The notes under the pieces: model-generated
The model's database searches: none
Seen by the model: the letters and a program-made list of their open reading frames with translations, nothing else
What the model was told of the DNA's origin: nothing
Assembly: GCF_900198405.1 (NCBI RefSeq)
Contig: NZ_FZMR01000024.1
Span: 1 to 34,864 of the forward strand
DNA: 34,864 nt
From: Helicobacter cetorum
Lineage (GTDB): Bacteria; Campylobacterota; Campylobacteria; Campylobacterales; Helicobacteraceae
Direction: 5' to 3'
Made by a program: the position numbers and the translations under genes
Shown here: piece after piece, positions 7,161 to 15,026 of the stretch
Position numbering within the stretch: position 1 is the first letter of the stretch
Layout of the letters: each line of letters starts with the position of its first letter

Positions 7161-8471
7161 CTACTCCAAAACAGACTTGTTTTTCCTGTGCTTGATTGGG
7201 GGGGGGGGGGTAACTTCTCTTTCACTATCTAGGGTGCAAAAACTATTCAGAGCGCATTCATGGATAGTGAAACAATTACGCCCCTTAGCATAATGATAAC
7301 TCAAAGTAAATTCCATAGCATCTAAGGCATTTTTAATGATATACATACCAAGCCCAAAGCCATGCGCCTCGCTAGGGTTATCCGATTTGAAATAAGGCTG
7401 TAAATATTTATTAAAATCCTCTTTTAAAGGTTCTCCATAATTAGAAACCACTAAATCACGCCCTACAAAATCCATATAAACTTGACCATCACTACTATAT
7501 TTGATCGCATTATCTAGCATGTTTTTTAACACAATCGCAAACAAATCAAAATCTGCCTCAATGATAAAATGAGAGGAAGATAAATGGATAGGGCTTGTTT
7601 TGTTCTCATCAATTAAAAGCATTTTTTGAATCTTATCCATTAAATCACTGATTAAAATCTTTTCTTTATTGCTCTTGTAGTTTTTAGAAGAAAGTTGCTC
7701 AATACGAGCGAATTGCTCAATAAGCATGTTTAAGCGCTGAAAAATCGCTAAAAAGCGCTTTTGTGGCACGCCCTCTTCTAGCATAGCTACAAGGATTTGC
7801 CCCTTAGTGATAGGCGTTCGTAATTCATGCATGATAGAACGCAAGAATAAAATACGAGATTCTCTCATGGCATTGATTTTTTGAATGCAGTTATCAAACT
7901 CGTTAGCCAAATCCCCTATTTCATCTCTTTGATTGCTATTGCAACGCACATCTTTATCCCCCTGTGCAAAGCGACGCACCAACGCACGCAACTCTCTTAA
8001 AGGCAATAAACTCTGCAACACAAATAAAAACAACAATAAAATCAGTAACAACCCCACTGCAACCGCAAAGAAGTAATTTCTATAAGACACTTCATGTAAA
8101 TCTTTATACAAGACAAAATTATCCCTTTTTTTCAAAAGGATAAAAATCTTATCGCTAAATTTAATCACTTCTGCATGGTCATTTTCATCATGATGGACAA
8201 TTTGGTTACGCCTTTTAGCCAAGATGTTTTCTAAATTTTCTGTGGTGGTCTCTCTAAAACCAATTTTATAAAGATACTCTTCTACCATTCTATAACTAGA
8301 ATGGCTGTTTAAAATTTGATTGATAGTGGTAACAAACTGATAATGACGCATCTCATTTTGATAGCTCTCATGGCTCATTTGAGAATGCAAAAAATAGTAA
8401 GCAAACGCCCCAAAGCTAAAGAGCGTTATAAAAAATAAAACAATGATTTTTAAAAAGATTGAAAGACGCAA
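7161..8471 (-). CDS. arsS: Acid-responsive sensor histidine kinase ArsS
   Basis: This is the membrane sensor of the ArsRS two-component system, which in H. pylori controls urease and other acid-response genes. Residues 8-28 and 134-156 are membrane segments around a periplasmic sensor with H93, H94 and H99; H94 has been reported as important for pH sensing in H. pylori. A HAMP linker (about 156-205) is followed by the phosphorylated histidine H215 in MHELRTP. The ATPase domain has NMLDNAIKYS and GFGLGMYIIKNAL. The start is TTG with AAGGAG 12 bases upstream. The C13 tract makes the last 15 residues variable: one C fewer or more gives different tails of similar length and moves the stop relative to purF. 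Confidence 0.95.
   Translation of the reverse strand: MRLSIFLKIIVLFFITLFSFGAFAYYFLHSQMSHESYQNEMRHYQFVTTINQILNSHSSYRMVEEYLYKIGFRETTTENLENILAKRRNQIVHHDENDHAEVIKFSDKIFILLKKRDNFVLYKDLHEVSYRNYFFAVAVGLLLILLLFLFVLQSLLPLRELRALVRRFAQGDKDVRCNSNQRDEIGDLANEFDNCIQKINAMRESRILFLRSIMHELRTPITKGQILVAMLEEGVPQKRFLAIFQRLNMLIEQFARIEQLSSKNYKSNKEKILISDLMDKIQKMLLIDENKTSPIHLSSSHFIIEADFDLFAIVLKNMLDNAIKYSSDGQVYMDFVGRDLVVSNYGEPLKEDFNKYLQPYFKSDNPSEAHGFGLGMYIIKNALDAMEFTLSYHYAKGRNCFTIHECALNSFCTLDSEREVTPPPPIKHRKNKSVLE
7198..7210. repeat. G13/C13 homopolymer in the arsS tail
   Basis: Thirteen G on the plus strand, read as C13 in arsS, encode four prolines 11 codons before the arsS stop. A poly-C tract near the 3' end of arsS is known in H. 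pylori and varies between isolates. All three possible frames end within about 20 codons, so length changes swap the last residues rather than truncate the kinase. Confidence 0.95.
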
Positions 8472-8512
8472 AATTTTTTTACGCTCCTTAGTAAAATTAA
8501 GAAAGCTAGATT

Positions 8513-9190
8513 TTAATATTCTAGTTTGTAGCCAATCCCTCTAATAGAGATAATATGCTCGGGGTGCTTGGGGTCTTTCTCAATTTTAGAGCGTAAGCGA
8601 CCAATAATCACATCAATGCTTTTATTAGAACTCTCAGGATTGATACTCTCACTTTCTATAGCAATGCTTTCACGACTAAAAACATAGCCTTTCTTACTGA
8701 TCAATAAAGAAAGGATTTCATATTCCGCACGAGTTAAATCTAACTTCTTATCACGCATATAGACTTCTCGGCTATCTTTATCCACTTTAAAGATACATAA
8801 ATCATCATGATGAGTGATTTCCTCTTTTTTATTAAAACGCCTAAGCAATGAATGGATTCGCGCCAACAACTCTTTGGGGTCATAAGGTTTAGGGATATAA
8901 TCATCAGCACCATAATCTAATGCCTTGACTTTATCCTCCAAATCACTTCTTGCTGAAGAGATAATAATAGGAATGTTCTTCTGCTTAGAAATACGCTTAC
9001 ACACCTCCAAGCCATCTAAATTTGGCAAAGTCAAATCCAACAAGAGTAAATCATAATTTTGCGTATTAGCCGCACTAATACCCGTGTAAGGCTCATCATA
9101 ATTGGTTACATGAATGCCATGCTGAGCTAAAAACTCGCTTAAAAACTCTGCCAACTCAATATCATCTTCTATCATCAAAACTTCTATCAT
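8513..9190 (-). CDS. arsR: OmpR-family response regulator ArsR
   Basis: A 225-residue response regulator with a receiver domain (1-120) and an OmpR-type winged-helix DNA-binding domain (about 130-225). The phosphorylation site is D52 in [12 protein letters not shown], with the acidic pair at D9-D10 and K101 in PKPYDP. The C-terminal part has [19 protein letters not shown] followed by IGYKLEY, the usual wing. In H. pylori the homologue (HP0166) is essential and, phosphorylated, regulates acid-response genes. It is 41 bases upstream of arsS and heads the one-directional cluster. AAGGAG lies 12 bases before the ATG. The 146-bp gap 9191-9336 upstream should hold its promoter; I cannot place the -10 box with confidence. 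Confidence 0.96.
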   Translation of the reverse strand: MIEVLMIEDDIELAEFLSEFLAQHGIHVTNYDEPYTGISAANTQNYDLLLLDLTLPNLDGLEVCKRISKQKNIPIIISSARSDLEDKVKALDYGADDYIPKPYDPKELLARIHSLLRRFNKKEEITHHDDLCIFKVDKDSREVYMRDKKLDLTRAEYEILSLLISKKGYVFSRESIAIESESINPESSNKSIDVIIGRLRSKIEKDPKHPEHIISIRGIGYKLEY

Positions 9191-9336
9191 AACCGAACTA
9201 GGCTCCTTAATTCTATTCTAATTTTAAAAACATGCCTCTTTGAATACTAAGCTAAAGCGCTTGTTTGATAGCACTTATTTCACGGCACTCCTAAAGGCTA
9301 AATTTTAACATTTTTATACTAAATATAAGCTAAACC

Positions 9337-9984
9337 TTAAGATTTTTGCCTTAAAAGCCTTAAGCGTTTTTCAACTACACTCAACTGATATTCTAAAAAA
9401 TGCACCACTAAGTCCAAACGCTCTAAAGACTGCCCTTTGTCTAAAGCACGCATTCCTTCAAATAAGACTAAAGTTCTTTCTTGCAACTGCATTAAAAAAG
9501 CTTGCTCTTCTGTGGTGCTTGATTCGCTCCTTTTCTCAAGCGGTTTTTGAGCTTTTTCAACCCCTTCTTTTTGTGGACTTTTAGGGCTAGTTTGTCTCAA
9601 AGTATCTGCGCTATCCTTATTGGTCGCATCTTGCTCTTTATTAGCGTATAAAAAATGAGTATCTTTAAGAGTGCTTTCTACTATCTCTTGAAAATTTGGT
9701 ATTTCTTGCAAGTTATCTTTAACTTGGTTTTTGGGCGTTTTTTCTTGTGCTTGAATTGTTTCTTGTTTTATCTCTATAAGAGCGTTTTTGTTAGCTATCT
9801 TAGGAGTGGTGCTAGAGATTGTAGAGGGCGTGCTTTCTAACACATTTTGCAAAAGGCGGGGTGTTTTGAAAAAAGAGGGTGCAGTTTTAGTAACATCAAA
9901 GTCTTCATTCAAGGTCTTAGCCACCTTTTCAATTTCATTGAGAGTTTCTGAAATAATATTTTTTAATTCCATTTTACAAGCCAT
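9337..9984 (-). CDS. CiaD-like domain protein (HP0167-like)
   Basis: A 215-residue soluble protein. The N-terminal two thirds is a low-complexity linker rich in Lys, Thr, Ser, Gln and Glu. The last 55 residues (about 160-215) form a helical domain with LQERTLVLFEGMRA and LVVHFLEYQLSVVEKRLRLL, which I associate with the CiaD-like family of Campylobacter and Helicobacter; this is from memory. The first ATG (9984-9982) lies 22 bases inside the upstream gene; a second in-frame ATG at 9972-9970 is equally possible. Function unknown. It is probably co-transcribed with the TPR-like gene. Confidence 0.75.
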   Translation of the reverse strand: MACKMELKNIISETLNEIEKVAKTLNEDFDVTKTAPSFFKTPRLLQNVLESTPSTISSTTPKIANKNALIEIKQETIQAQEKTPKNQVKDNLQEIPNFQEIVESTLKDTHFLYANKEQDATNKDSADTLRQTSPKSPQKEGVEKAQKPLEKRSESSTTEEQAFLMQLQERTLVLFEGMRALDKGQSLERLDLVVHFLEYQLSVVEKRLRLLRQKS

Positions 9985-10259
9985 CTTTCTAAAGTTTTTA
10001 TACTTACATTGTCGCCTTTAATAAAATTCAAAATGTAGTTTTCTAAAGTAGAGTCTAGTTTCCTTTTTCTTATTGGACTTTCTTCAATCATTTCAGCTTT
10101 ATTTTCAAGTGCTATTTTTTCTTGCAAACGCCTAATATTTTCTAAAGCTTGTATATGATTAGGATTTTTTTCTAAAATCTTTTCACACACTCTCAGCGAC
10201 TCATTATAAAAGCCCTGAGCCTCATAAACACTTGCCAATGTAATTGTCTCTAACCCCAA
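9963..10259 (-). CDS. Small TPR-like protein (HP0168-like)
   Basis: A 98-residue protein. Residues 1-45 look like a single tetratricopeptide repeat (ASVYEAQGFYNESLRVCEKILEKNPNH), followed by a charged helical part. TPRs mediate protein contacts; the partner may be the CiaD-like protein whose gene overlaps its end by 22 bases. The start is TTG (10259-10257): an in-frame stop lies six codons upstream and no ATG is available. A TATAAT box at 10283-10278 would give a leader of only about 12 bases, which supports this start. Confidence 0.7.
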   Translation of the reverse strand: MGLETITLASVYEAQGFYNESLRVCEKILEKNPNHIQALENIRRLQEKIALENKAEMIEESPIRKRKLDSTLENYILNFIKGDNVSIKTLERWLVKWN

Positions 10260-10277
10260 AATCTCTTCTCTATGTCA

Positions 10278-10283
10278 ATTATA
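10278..10283 (-). promoter_or_regulatory. Promoter -10 box of the TPR/CiaD-like pair
   Basis: A perfect TATAAT on the minus strand, preceded by GGT. Transcription would start near 10271, about 12 bases before the TTG start. No -35 box stands out, as is usual in Helicobacter. Confidence 0.55.
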
Positions 10284-10482
10284 ACCACAAGCAAAACTTA
10301 TCACTCTAAAATACTGCAATTTCTAAGCATAATCAATCGCTCTAAATTTAGGGTTGTTTTAGCTAATGCTTGTTTGTTTCACTCCTATAACAATACCCTA
10401 TCTTTGTTGAAGTTACCATTAAAAGCTTTTTATAAGCCCTAATTTTCTGCAACAATCTTAAACTTTTGCAGAAATTGCCGAT

Positions 10483-10488
10483 TATAGT
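10483..10488 (+). promoter_or_regulatory. Promoter -10 box of the Hor-like gene
   Basis: TATAGT lies 32 bases before the ATG, with AAGGA at 10509-10513 as ribosome site. Expected transcription start is near 10495. The 254-bp gap 10260-10513 thus holds two divergent promoters and nothing else I can name. Confidence 0.5.
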
Positions 10489-10519
10489 GCAAATTTGAGT
10501 TTAACAACAAGGATTGATT

Positions 10520-11104
10520 ATGATTAAAAAAATTGCTTGTATCCTAAGTCTTACAGCAAGTTTAGCAATCGCAGGCGAAAAAAGCGGTTTCTTCATGGGT
10601 GCTGGTTATCAGCAAGGGCGTTATGGTCCTTACAACCATAAGTATTCTGATTGGAGACATGGCACAGACCTTTATGGTTTGAATTTTAAATTGGGTTATA
10701 CCGGCTTTGCTAACAAATGGTTTGGTGCCAGAGTTTATGGTTTCTTAGATTGGTTCAATACAGGTGGTGGTAATGAGCATAGAAAAACCAATTTGTTAAC
10801 TTATGGTGGCGGTGGCGATTTGATTGTCAATCTTATTCCGCTTGATAAATGGGCATTAGGTGTATTTGGTGGCGTTCAATTAGCCGGCAACAGTTGGATG
10901 TTTCCCTACAATGTTAACCACACACAATTCCAATTCTTATGGAATATAGGTGGCAGAATGCGCATTGGAGACCATAGTGCATTTGAAGCGGGCGTTAAAT
11001 TCCCTATGGTTAACCAAACCGGTAGCGTAATTGACAAAATGTATGGTTCTCATGGATTAATCCGCTACTATTCTTGGTATGTGGATTATGTCTATACTTT
11101 CTAA
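10520..11104 (+). CDS. horE: Hor-type outer membrane beta-barrel protein (HP0472-like)
   Basis: A 195-residue outer membrane protein. MIKKIACILSLTASLAIA is a signal peptide, probably cleaved after residue 18. The mature part begins GEKSGFFMGAGYQQG, has alternating aromatic and glycine-rich strands and ends in an aromatic-alternating strand with C-terminal Phe (YVDYVYTF), as expected for Hop/Hor barrels. The ATG at 10520 is chosen over an in-frame TTG six bases upstream because AAGGA (10509-10513) is correctly spaced. Its place before kefB and pepF matches HP0472-HP0470 of H. pylori; the name horE is by this context and from memory. Role unknown. Confidence 0.8.
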   Translation: MIKKIACILSLTASLAIAGEKSGFFMGAGYQQGRYGPYNHKYSDWRHGTDLYGLNFKLGYTGFANKWFGARVYGFLDWFNTGGGNEHRKTNLLTYGGGGDLIVNLIPLDKWALGVFGGVQLAGNSWMFPYNVNHTQFQFLWNIGGRMRIGDHSAFEAGVKFPMVNQTGSVIDKMYGSHGLIRYYSWYVDYVYTF

Positions 11105-11122
11105 GTTGATGCATAAAGTGTT

Positions 11123-11160
11123 CTCAAACTCTCAAATAAGAGTTTGAGGCAAGGGTTTTT
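11123..11160 (+). terminator. Intrinsic terminator after the Hor-like gene
   Basis: A perfect 10-bp stem (11123-11132 with 11139-11148, CTCAAACTCT and its complement) has a six-base loop. It is followed by GCAAGGG and a T5 run. The T run starts about eight bases after the stem, so efficiency may be moderate. Confidence 0.6.
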
Positions 11161-11224
11161 GAGACTATCTCAAAAATAGAGTTTAAGCGATTAAAAAGAA
11201 GTAGAAAATTCACTCTAGTTTAGC

Positions 11225-11326
11225 TATAATGCGTTGCTAGGTTATGGTGAATTTTTGTTTAGGAAGTGGTGCTAGTTTTGAGCTACTTGCTATCAAAAAG
11301 CCAATCAAAACATTCTTTTTGAGCAA
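11225..11326 (+). promoter_or_regulatory. Promoter and hairpin-rich leader or small RNA before kefB
   Basis: The 374-bp gap 11105-11478 has no gene. After the terminator it holds a TATAAT at 11225-11230, about 248 bases before kefB. Downstream two hairpins follow: 11264-11270 with 11282-11288 (7 bp including G-T pairs) and 11287-11300 with 11315-11326 (12 bp with a two-base bulge). They share two bases, so they may be alternatives. A T-rich stretch follows at 11343-11354. This could be a long structured leader of kefB or a small RNA. No known riboswitch class is recognisable. Confidence 0.4.
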
Positions 11327-11478
11327 CCTAATGAAATGGTAGTGTTTTTTGTTTAATAGTTTTAAAAGCTGTTAAAGTATTTGTATTTTTGATTTCTTAA
11401 AGAATAAAATCTAAAATTCAATCGGTTCTTTAAAATTCAGTTGGTCTAGTTTTTAAGAATTGAAAAACAAGGTTCTTT

Positions 11479-12726
11479 ATGGAAAATAGCACCCTTTATA
11501 TTATTATTGTTGGTTTGTGGCTCTCTGTAGCCTTTGGTCTATTTTTGAAAAAAGTAGATATGCCCGTTATTATTGGCTATATCTGCACAGGAACCATTTT
11601 ATCCGCCCTTTTTAAAATCACTGATTTTGATTTTCTTTCAGATATTGGCGAATTTGGTATTGTTTTTTTAATGTTTATGATAGGCATTGAATTTAACTTT
11701 GACAAACTCAAATCTATTAAACAAGAAGTGCTTGTTTTTGGGCTTTTGCAAGTTGTTTTGAGCGCTCTTTTAATTTGCTTATTAGGCTATTATGCTTTGG
11801 GGCTTTCTTTTGTTTTTGCCCTAGTTTTAGGCATGGGCTTTTCACTCTCTTCTACGGCTATTGTTTTGAAATTTTTTGAAGATTCTAAACAGCTCAATAC
11901 CCCTATGGGTAAAAGTGCGGTAGGAATCTTAATTTTTCAAGATATTGCAGCCATTCCTATGCTATTGATTTTAACCATTCTTGGTAGCCATGATTCGCAT
12001 GTTAGCTCTTTGATTATTAAGACTGCTATTTCTGCAGGCGTGATTTTATTCACTTTGCTTTTATTGGGCAAAAAAGGAGGCAATTGGATTTTAGGGCTTG
12101 CTAAAGATAGTCATTTACCAGAAATCTTTATAGGCACAATTCTAGTCATTGTATTTAGTGCTGCAGGATTAAGTCATTTATTTGGGTTTTCTATGTCTTT
12201 AGGAGCGTTTATTGCAGGAATGGCTATTTCTAAATCACGCTATAAAATCAATGTGCAAGAAGAATTTTCACAGCTAAAAAATCTTTTTTTAGCGATTTTT
12301 TTCATCACTATAGGCATGCAAATCAATCTCAAGTTTTTTATAGAAAAGTTTTTTGCTGTCATCTTTCTTTTAATTTTAGTGATGACTTTTAAAACTGCTG
12401 TAATGTATTGGATTTTACGCTTTTTTAGAGATGCAAAAACCGCTATAAAAACCGCTCTCTCCTTAGCTCAAATTGGGGAATTTTCTTTTGTGATTTTCTT
12501 GCATTCAGGCACACACCAGCTTTTTAACTTGCAAGATAAAAAAGGGATTATGGGATTTTTGCATGAAAAAAATATTTTGCATACCTCACAGAGTGAAATC
12601 CATCAGTTTTTGATTCTTATGGTTGTTTTCTCTATGTTGGTAACTCCGTTTATCCTAAAATATTTAGAGCCTTTAAGCCATTTTGTTTTGCATGGGCATT
12701 TTTCTGACAAGAATAAAAACAAATAA
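11479..12726 (+). CDS. kefB: KefB-type monovalent cation/proton antiporter
   Basis: A 415-residue inner membrane protein of the CPA2 family with about 12 membrane segments. Typical motifs are MPVIIGYICTGTI, GIVFLMFMIGIEF, MGFSLSSTAIVL, and the ion-binding region GILIFQDIAAIP; the second half has GAFIAGMAISKS and SLAQIGEFSFV. The cytoplasmic TrkA-N regulatory domain of E. coli KefB is absent, so only the transport part is present, as I recall for HP0471. It presumably exchanges K+ or Na+ for H+. AAGG at 11469-11472 precedes the ATG. pepF follows on the same strand. Confidence 0.88.
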   Translation: MENSTLYIIIVGLWLSVAFGLFLKKVDMPVIIGYICTGTILSALFKITDFDFLSDIGEFGIVFLMFMIGIEFNFDKLKSIKQEVLVFGLLQVVLSALLICLLGYYALGLSFVFALVLGMGFSLSSTAIVLKFFEDSKQLNTPMGKSAVGILIFQDIAAIPMLLILTILGSHDSHVSSLIIKTAISAGVILFTLLLLGKKGGNWILGLAKDSHLPEIFIGTILVIVFSAAGLSHLFGFSMSLGAFIAGMAISKSRYKINVQEEFSQLKNLFLAIFFITIGMQINLKFFIEKFFAVIFLLILVMTFKTAVMYWILRFFRDAKTAIKTALSLAQIGEFSFVIFLHSGTHQLFNLQDKKGIMGFLHEKNILHTSQSEIHQFLILMVVFSMLVTPFILKYLEPLSHFVLHGHFSDKNKNK

Positions 12727-12821
12727 GCACGCACAAATTCCTAAATATTTACTTGTATTGTGTGTGTTATGTTAAAATGATGGCTCAAAATGATTCAAAA
12801 CAAACTATTAAGAAGGGTCTT

Positions 12822-14546
12822 ATGAAAGAAAGTCAATGGGATTTAAGTGCTTTGTTTGAGAACAAAGACAAGGTAGAGGAATTTTTAAAAAGCTTAAAAA
12901 AAGAAGTGCAAGATTTTGAAAAGACCTATCAAGGTCATCTCAAAACCCTTAGTGCTAATGACTTTAATGAAAGTCTCAAGCAATATGAAAATTTGCTAGA
13001 AAAAATTTCTGCGGTAATGACTTATGCTTACTTGCTTTTTGCAAGCAACACCCAAGAAACAAAATTTTATTCCAAATGCGAAATGGCTTGCACAGACATT
13101 CAGCAACATATCTTATTCTATGAAATTGAATTTGTTAATTTGGATTCTAAAAAGCAAGAAACCCACATGAAGAAATCCAAGCAATACGCCTTTTTCTTGC
13201 AAAAACTCATAGATAAAAAACGCCATACTCTCAATTTAGATGAAGAAAAAATCGCACTAGCCCTTTCGCCTGTAGGTGTGGATGCGTTTAGCCGTCTTTT
13301 TGACCAGCATTTATCCTCTTTAAAAATCCCTTTTGAAGGCAAGGTTTTAAATGAAGAAGAGATTCTAGCTTTTATGTATAGCCCAGATCGCAAAAAACGC
13401 AAGAAATCACAAAAAGCTTTTAGCGCTGAGTTAGCTAAATCTCGTCCACTTCTTACTTATATTTTTAATATGGTGCGTAAAAATCTTCATATTGAAACCA
13501 AGCTTAGAAATTATGAAAAAAAGGAAAGTTTCCGCCATTTAAACAATCAAATCTCTCAAGAAAGCGTAGATAGCATGCTAGAGATTGTAAATGCCAATTT
13601 CTCCTTAGTGCATCGCTACTACCATAAAAAAGCGCAACTTCTAGGTCATAAACTTAAAGATTATGACCGCTACGCCCCTTTAAGCACAGAAAGTGTGCAA
13701 GTTCCCTACTCTGAGGCTTTGCAAGAAACTCTCAACACTTTTAAAGACTTTTCGCCTGATTTTTATAAAATCGCCTCTAAAGCTATCGCTAGTGGGTGGG
13801 TAGATTCACACCCTAGAGCCTTTAAACAAGGGGGAGCATTCAGTCATAGTGCTGTGCCTAGCGCTCACCCTTATGTGCTATTAAATTATACCGGTAATCG
13901 CCGTGATATGTTTACTATCGCACATGAATTTGGACATATGGTGCATCAAGAGCTATCCAAAAAACAAGGAGTTTTAAACACAGAAACCCCTCTAACAACC
14001 GCAGAAACTGCCTCTGTGTTTTCTGAAATGCTTTTATTTGAGCATTTGAAAAAAAATCTCAAGCAAGAAGAATTGGTTTTTGTGCTTGCAAGCAAACTAG
14101 AAGATATTTTTTCCACTCTCTTTAGGCAAGTGGTGATGACTAATTTTGAAAGAAGAATCCATGATATTGAAGAAGAAGTGGATGCAGAAGAGCTAGATAA
14201 AATTTGGTTTGAAGAAAATGAACGCATGTTTAAAGATAGCGTTAAACTCACTAAGAATTACCGCTCATGGTGGAGTTATATCCCTCATTTTGTGCATACG
14301 CCTTTTTATTGCTATGCGTATAGCTATGGACAGCTTTTAACCTTAGCGCTCTATGGGCTTTACAAAAGAAGTGATTCTAAGAAATTTATCAAAACTTACA
14401 CTGAATTTTTAAGCTTAGGAGGGTCAAAAAGCCCTAGGGAATTGGTGTTGATGTTTGATTTTGACATTGATAGCAAAGAGTTTTGGGAAATTGGCATGCA
14501 AGAAGTAAGAAACTTGCTAGAAGAATTTGAGAGGCTATTGGCATGA
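12822..14546 (+). CDS. pepF: Oligoendopeptidase F (M3B metallopeptidase)
   Basis: A cytoplasmic zinc peptidase cleaving short peptides. The zinc motif HEFGH is at residues 368-372 in TIAHEFGHMVHQ. Downstream TPLTTAETASVFSEM supplies the third zinc ligand. The C-terminal half is the M3 catalytic domain; the N-terminal half is the PepF lobe. I place the start at 12822 (MKESQWDLS) because AAGG lies just upstream and family members start with such a sequence. A longer frame from 12753 is open but has no ribosome site and crosses a TTAAAAT promoter-like box. Length 574 residues. The stop overlaps the next ATG (ATGA). Confidence 0.9.
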   Translation: MKESQWDLSALFENKDKVEEFLKSLKKEVQDFEKTYQGHLKTLSANDFNESLKQYENLLEKISAVMTYAYLLFASNTQETKFYSKCEMACTDIQQHILFYEIEFVNLDSKKQETHMKKSKQYAFFLQKLIDKKRHTLNLDEEKIALALSPVGVDAFSRLFDQHLSSLKIPFEGKVLNEEEILAFMYSPDRKKRKKSQKAFSAELAKSRPLLTYIFNMVRKNLHIETKLRNYEKKESFRHLNNQISQESVDSMLEIVNANFSLVHRYYHKKAQLLGHKLKDYDRYAPLSTESVQVPYSEALQETLNTFKDFSPDFYKIASKAIASGWVDSHPRAFKQGGAFSHSAVPSAHPYVLLNYTGNRRDMFTIAHEFGHMVHQELSKKQGVLNTETPLTTAETASVFSEMLLFEHLKKNLKQEELVFVLASKLEDIFSTLFRQVVMTNFERRIHDIEEEVDAEELDKIWFEENERMFKDSVKLTKNYRSWWSYIPHFVHTPFYCYAYSYGQLLTLALYGLYKRSDSKKFIKTYTEFLSLGGSKSPRELVLMFDFDIDSKEFWEIGMQEVRNLLEEFERLLA

Positions 14547-15004
14547 AAAAAGAGTTTGAGCTTTTGAATAATCGTAATTGTATTGAGTATTTACAATTCT
14601 TATCTAAGCATAACTTGAGTTTTAGTCTTTTTTGCGAAAAGGATAAAATCCACTTTTCGCCCAAGCTCCCTGAAGAAATTTATAAAAAGTTTGGTAATTT
14701 TGTGCTTTTTGTTTTGGCAGGATACACTTTAGAAAGCTTGATTATCCATAAAGAGAGCGTGCAGTTTGAGGCTGGTTTTGGGCATGATAATATCAGTAGC
14801 ATTGTGCAAGTCCATCTTAAAGGCATTATACAAATTATTGTAAAAGACAGAACTAGCACAGATAATGTCGCTTTATTCAGCCGTTTTGATGCAAACCGAT
14901 TGTTTATAGACCACGAAGAGCAAGAATTGCTTAATTCTAAAGAGGCTCTTTTTTCAAATTCCAAAAATCGTGCGATTTTAGAAAATTTGCACAACCCCTT
15001 ATAA
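14543..15004 (+). CDS. Conserved hypothetical protein (HP0469-like)
   Basis: A 153-residue soluble protein with no signal peptide or membrane segment. The first 30 residues may be helical; the middle (about 50-115) alternates hydrophobic residues as in a beta-sheet (VQVHLKGIIQIIVKDRT). I do not recognise a family. Its ATG overlaps the pepF stop by four bases, so it is translationally coupled to pepF. The same order in H. pylori (HP0470-HP0469) supports a real gene. Confidence 0.8.
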   Translation: MKKEFELLNNRNCIEYLQFLSKHNLSFSLFCEKDKIHFSPKLPEEIYKKFGNFVLFVLAGYTLESLIIHKESVQFEAGFGHDNISSIVQVHLKGIIQIIVKDRTSTDNVALFSRFDANRLFIDHEEQELLNSKEALFSNSKNRAILENLHNPL

Positions 15005-15026
15005 TTCAAGTTAAAGGACAAATTCC

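Noticed and set aside
7198-7210. Reading the homopolymer as a frameshift that breaks arsS
   Set aside because: The present length gives a full-length kinase with a short tail; all three lengths give similar sizes.
9788-10021. Plus-strand frame opposite the CiaD-like and TPR-like genes
   Set aside because: No ribosome site and antisense to a coherent two-gene unit.
12753-12821. N-terminal extension of PepF (start at 12753)
   Set aside because: No ribosome site, an unusual Cys/Tyr-rich sequence, and a promoter-like box inside; the ATG at 12822 has AAGG.
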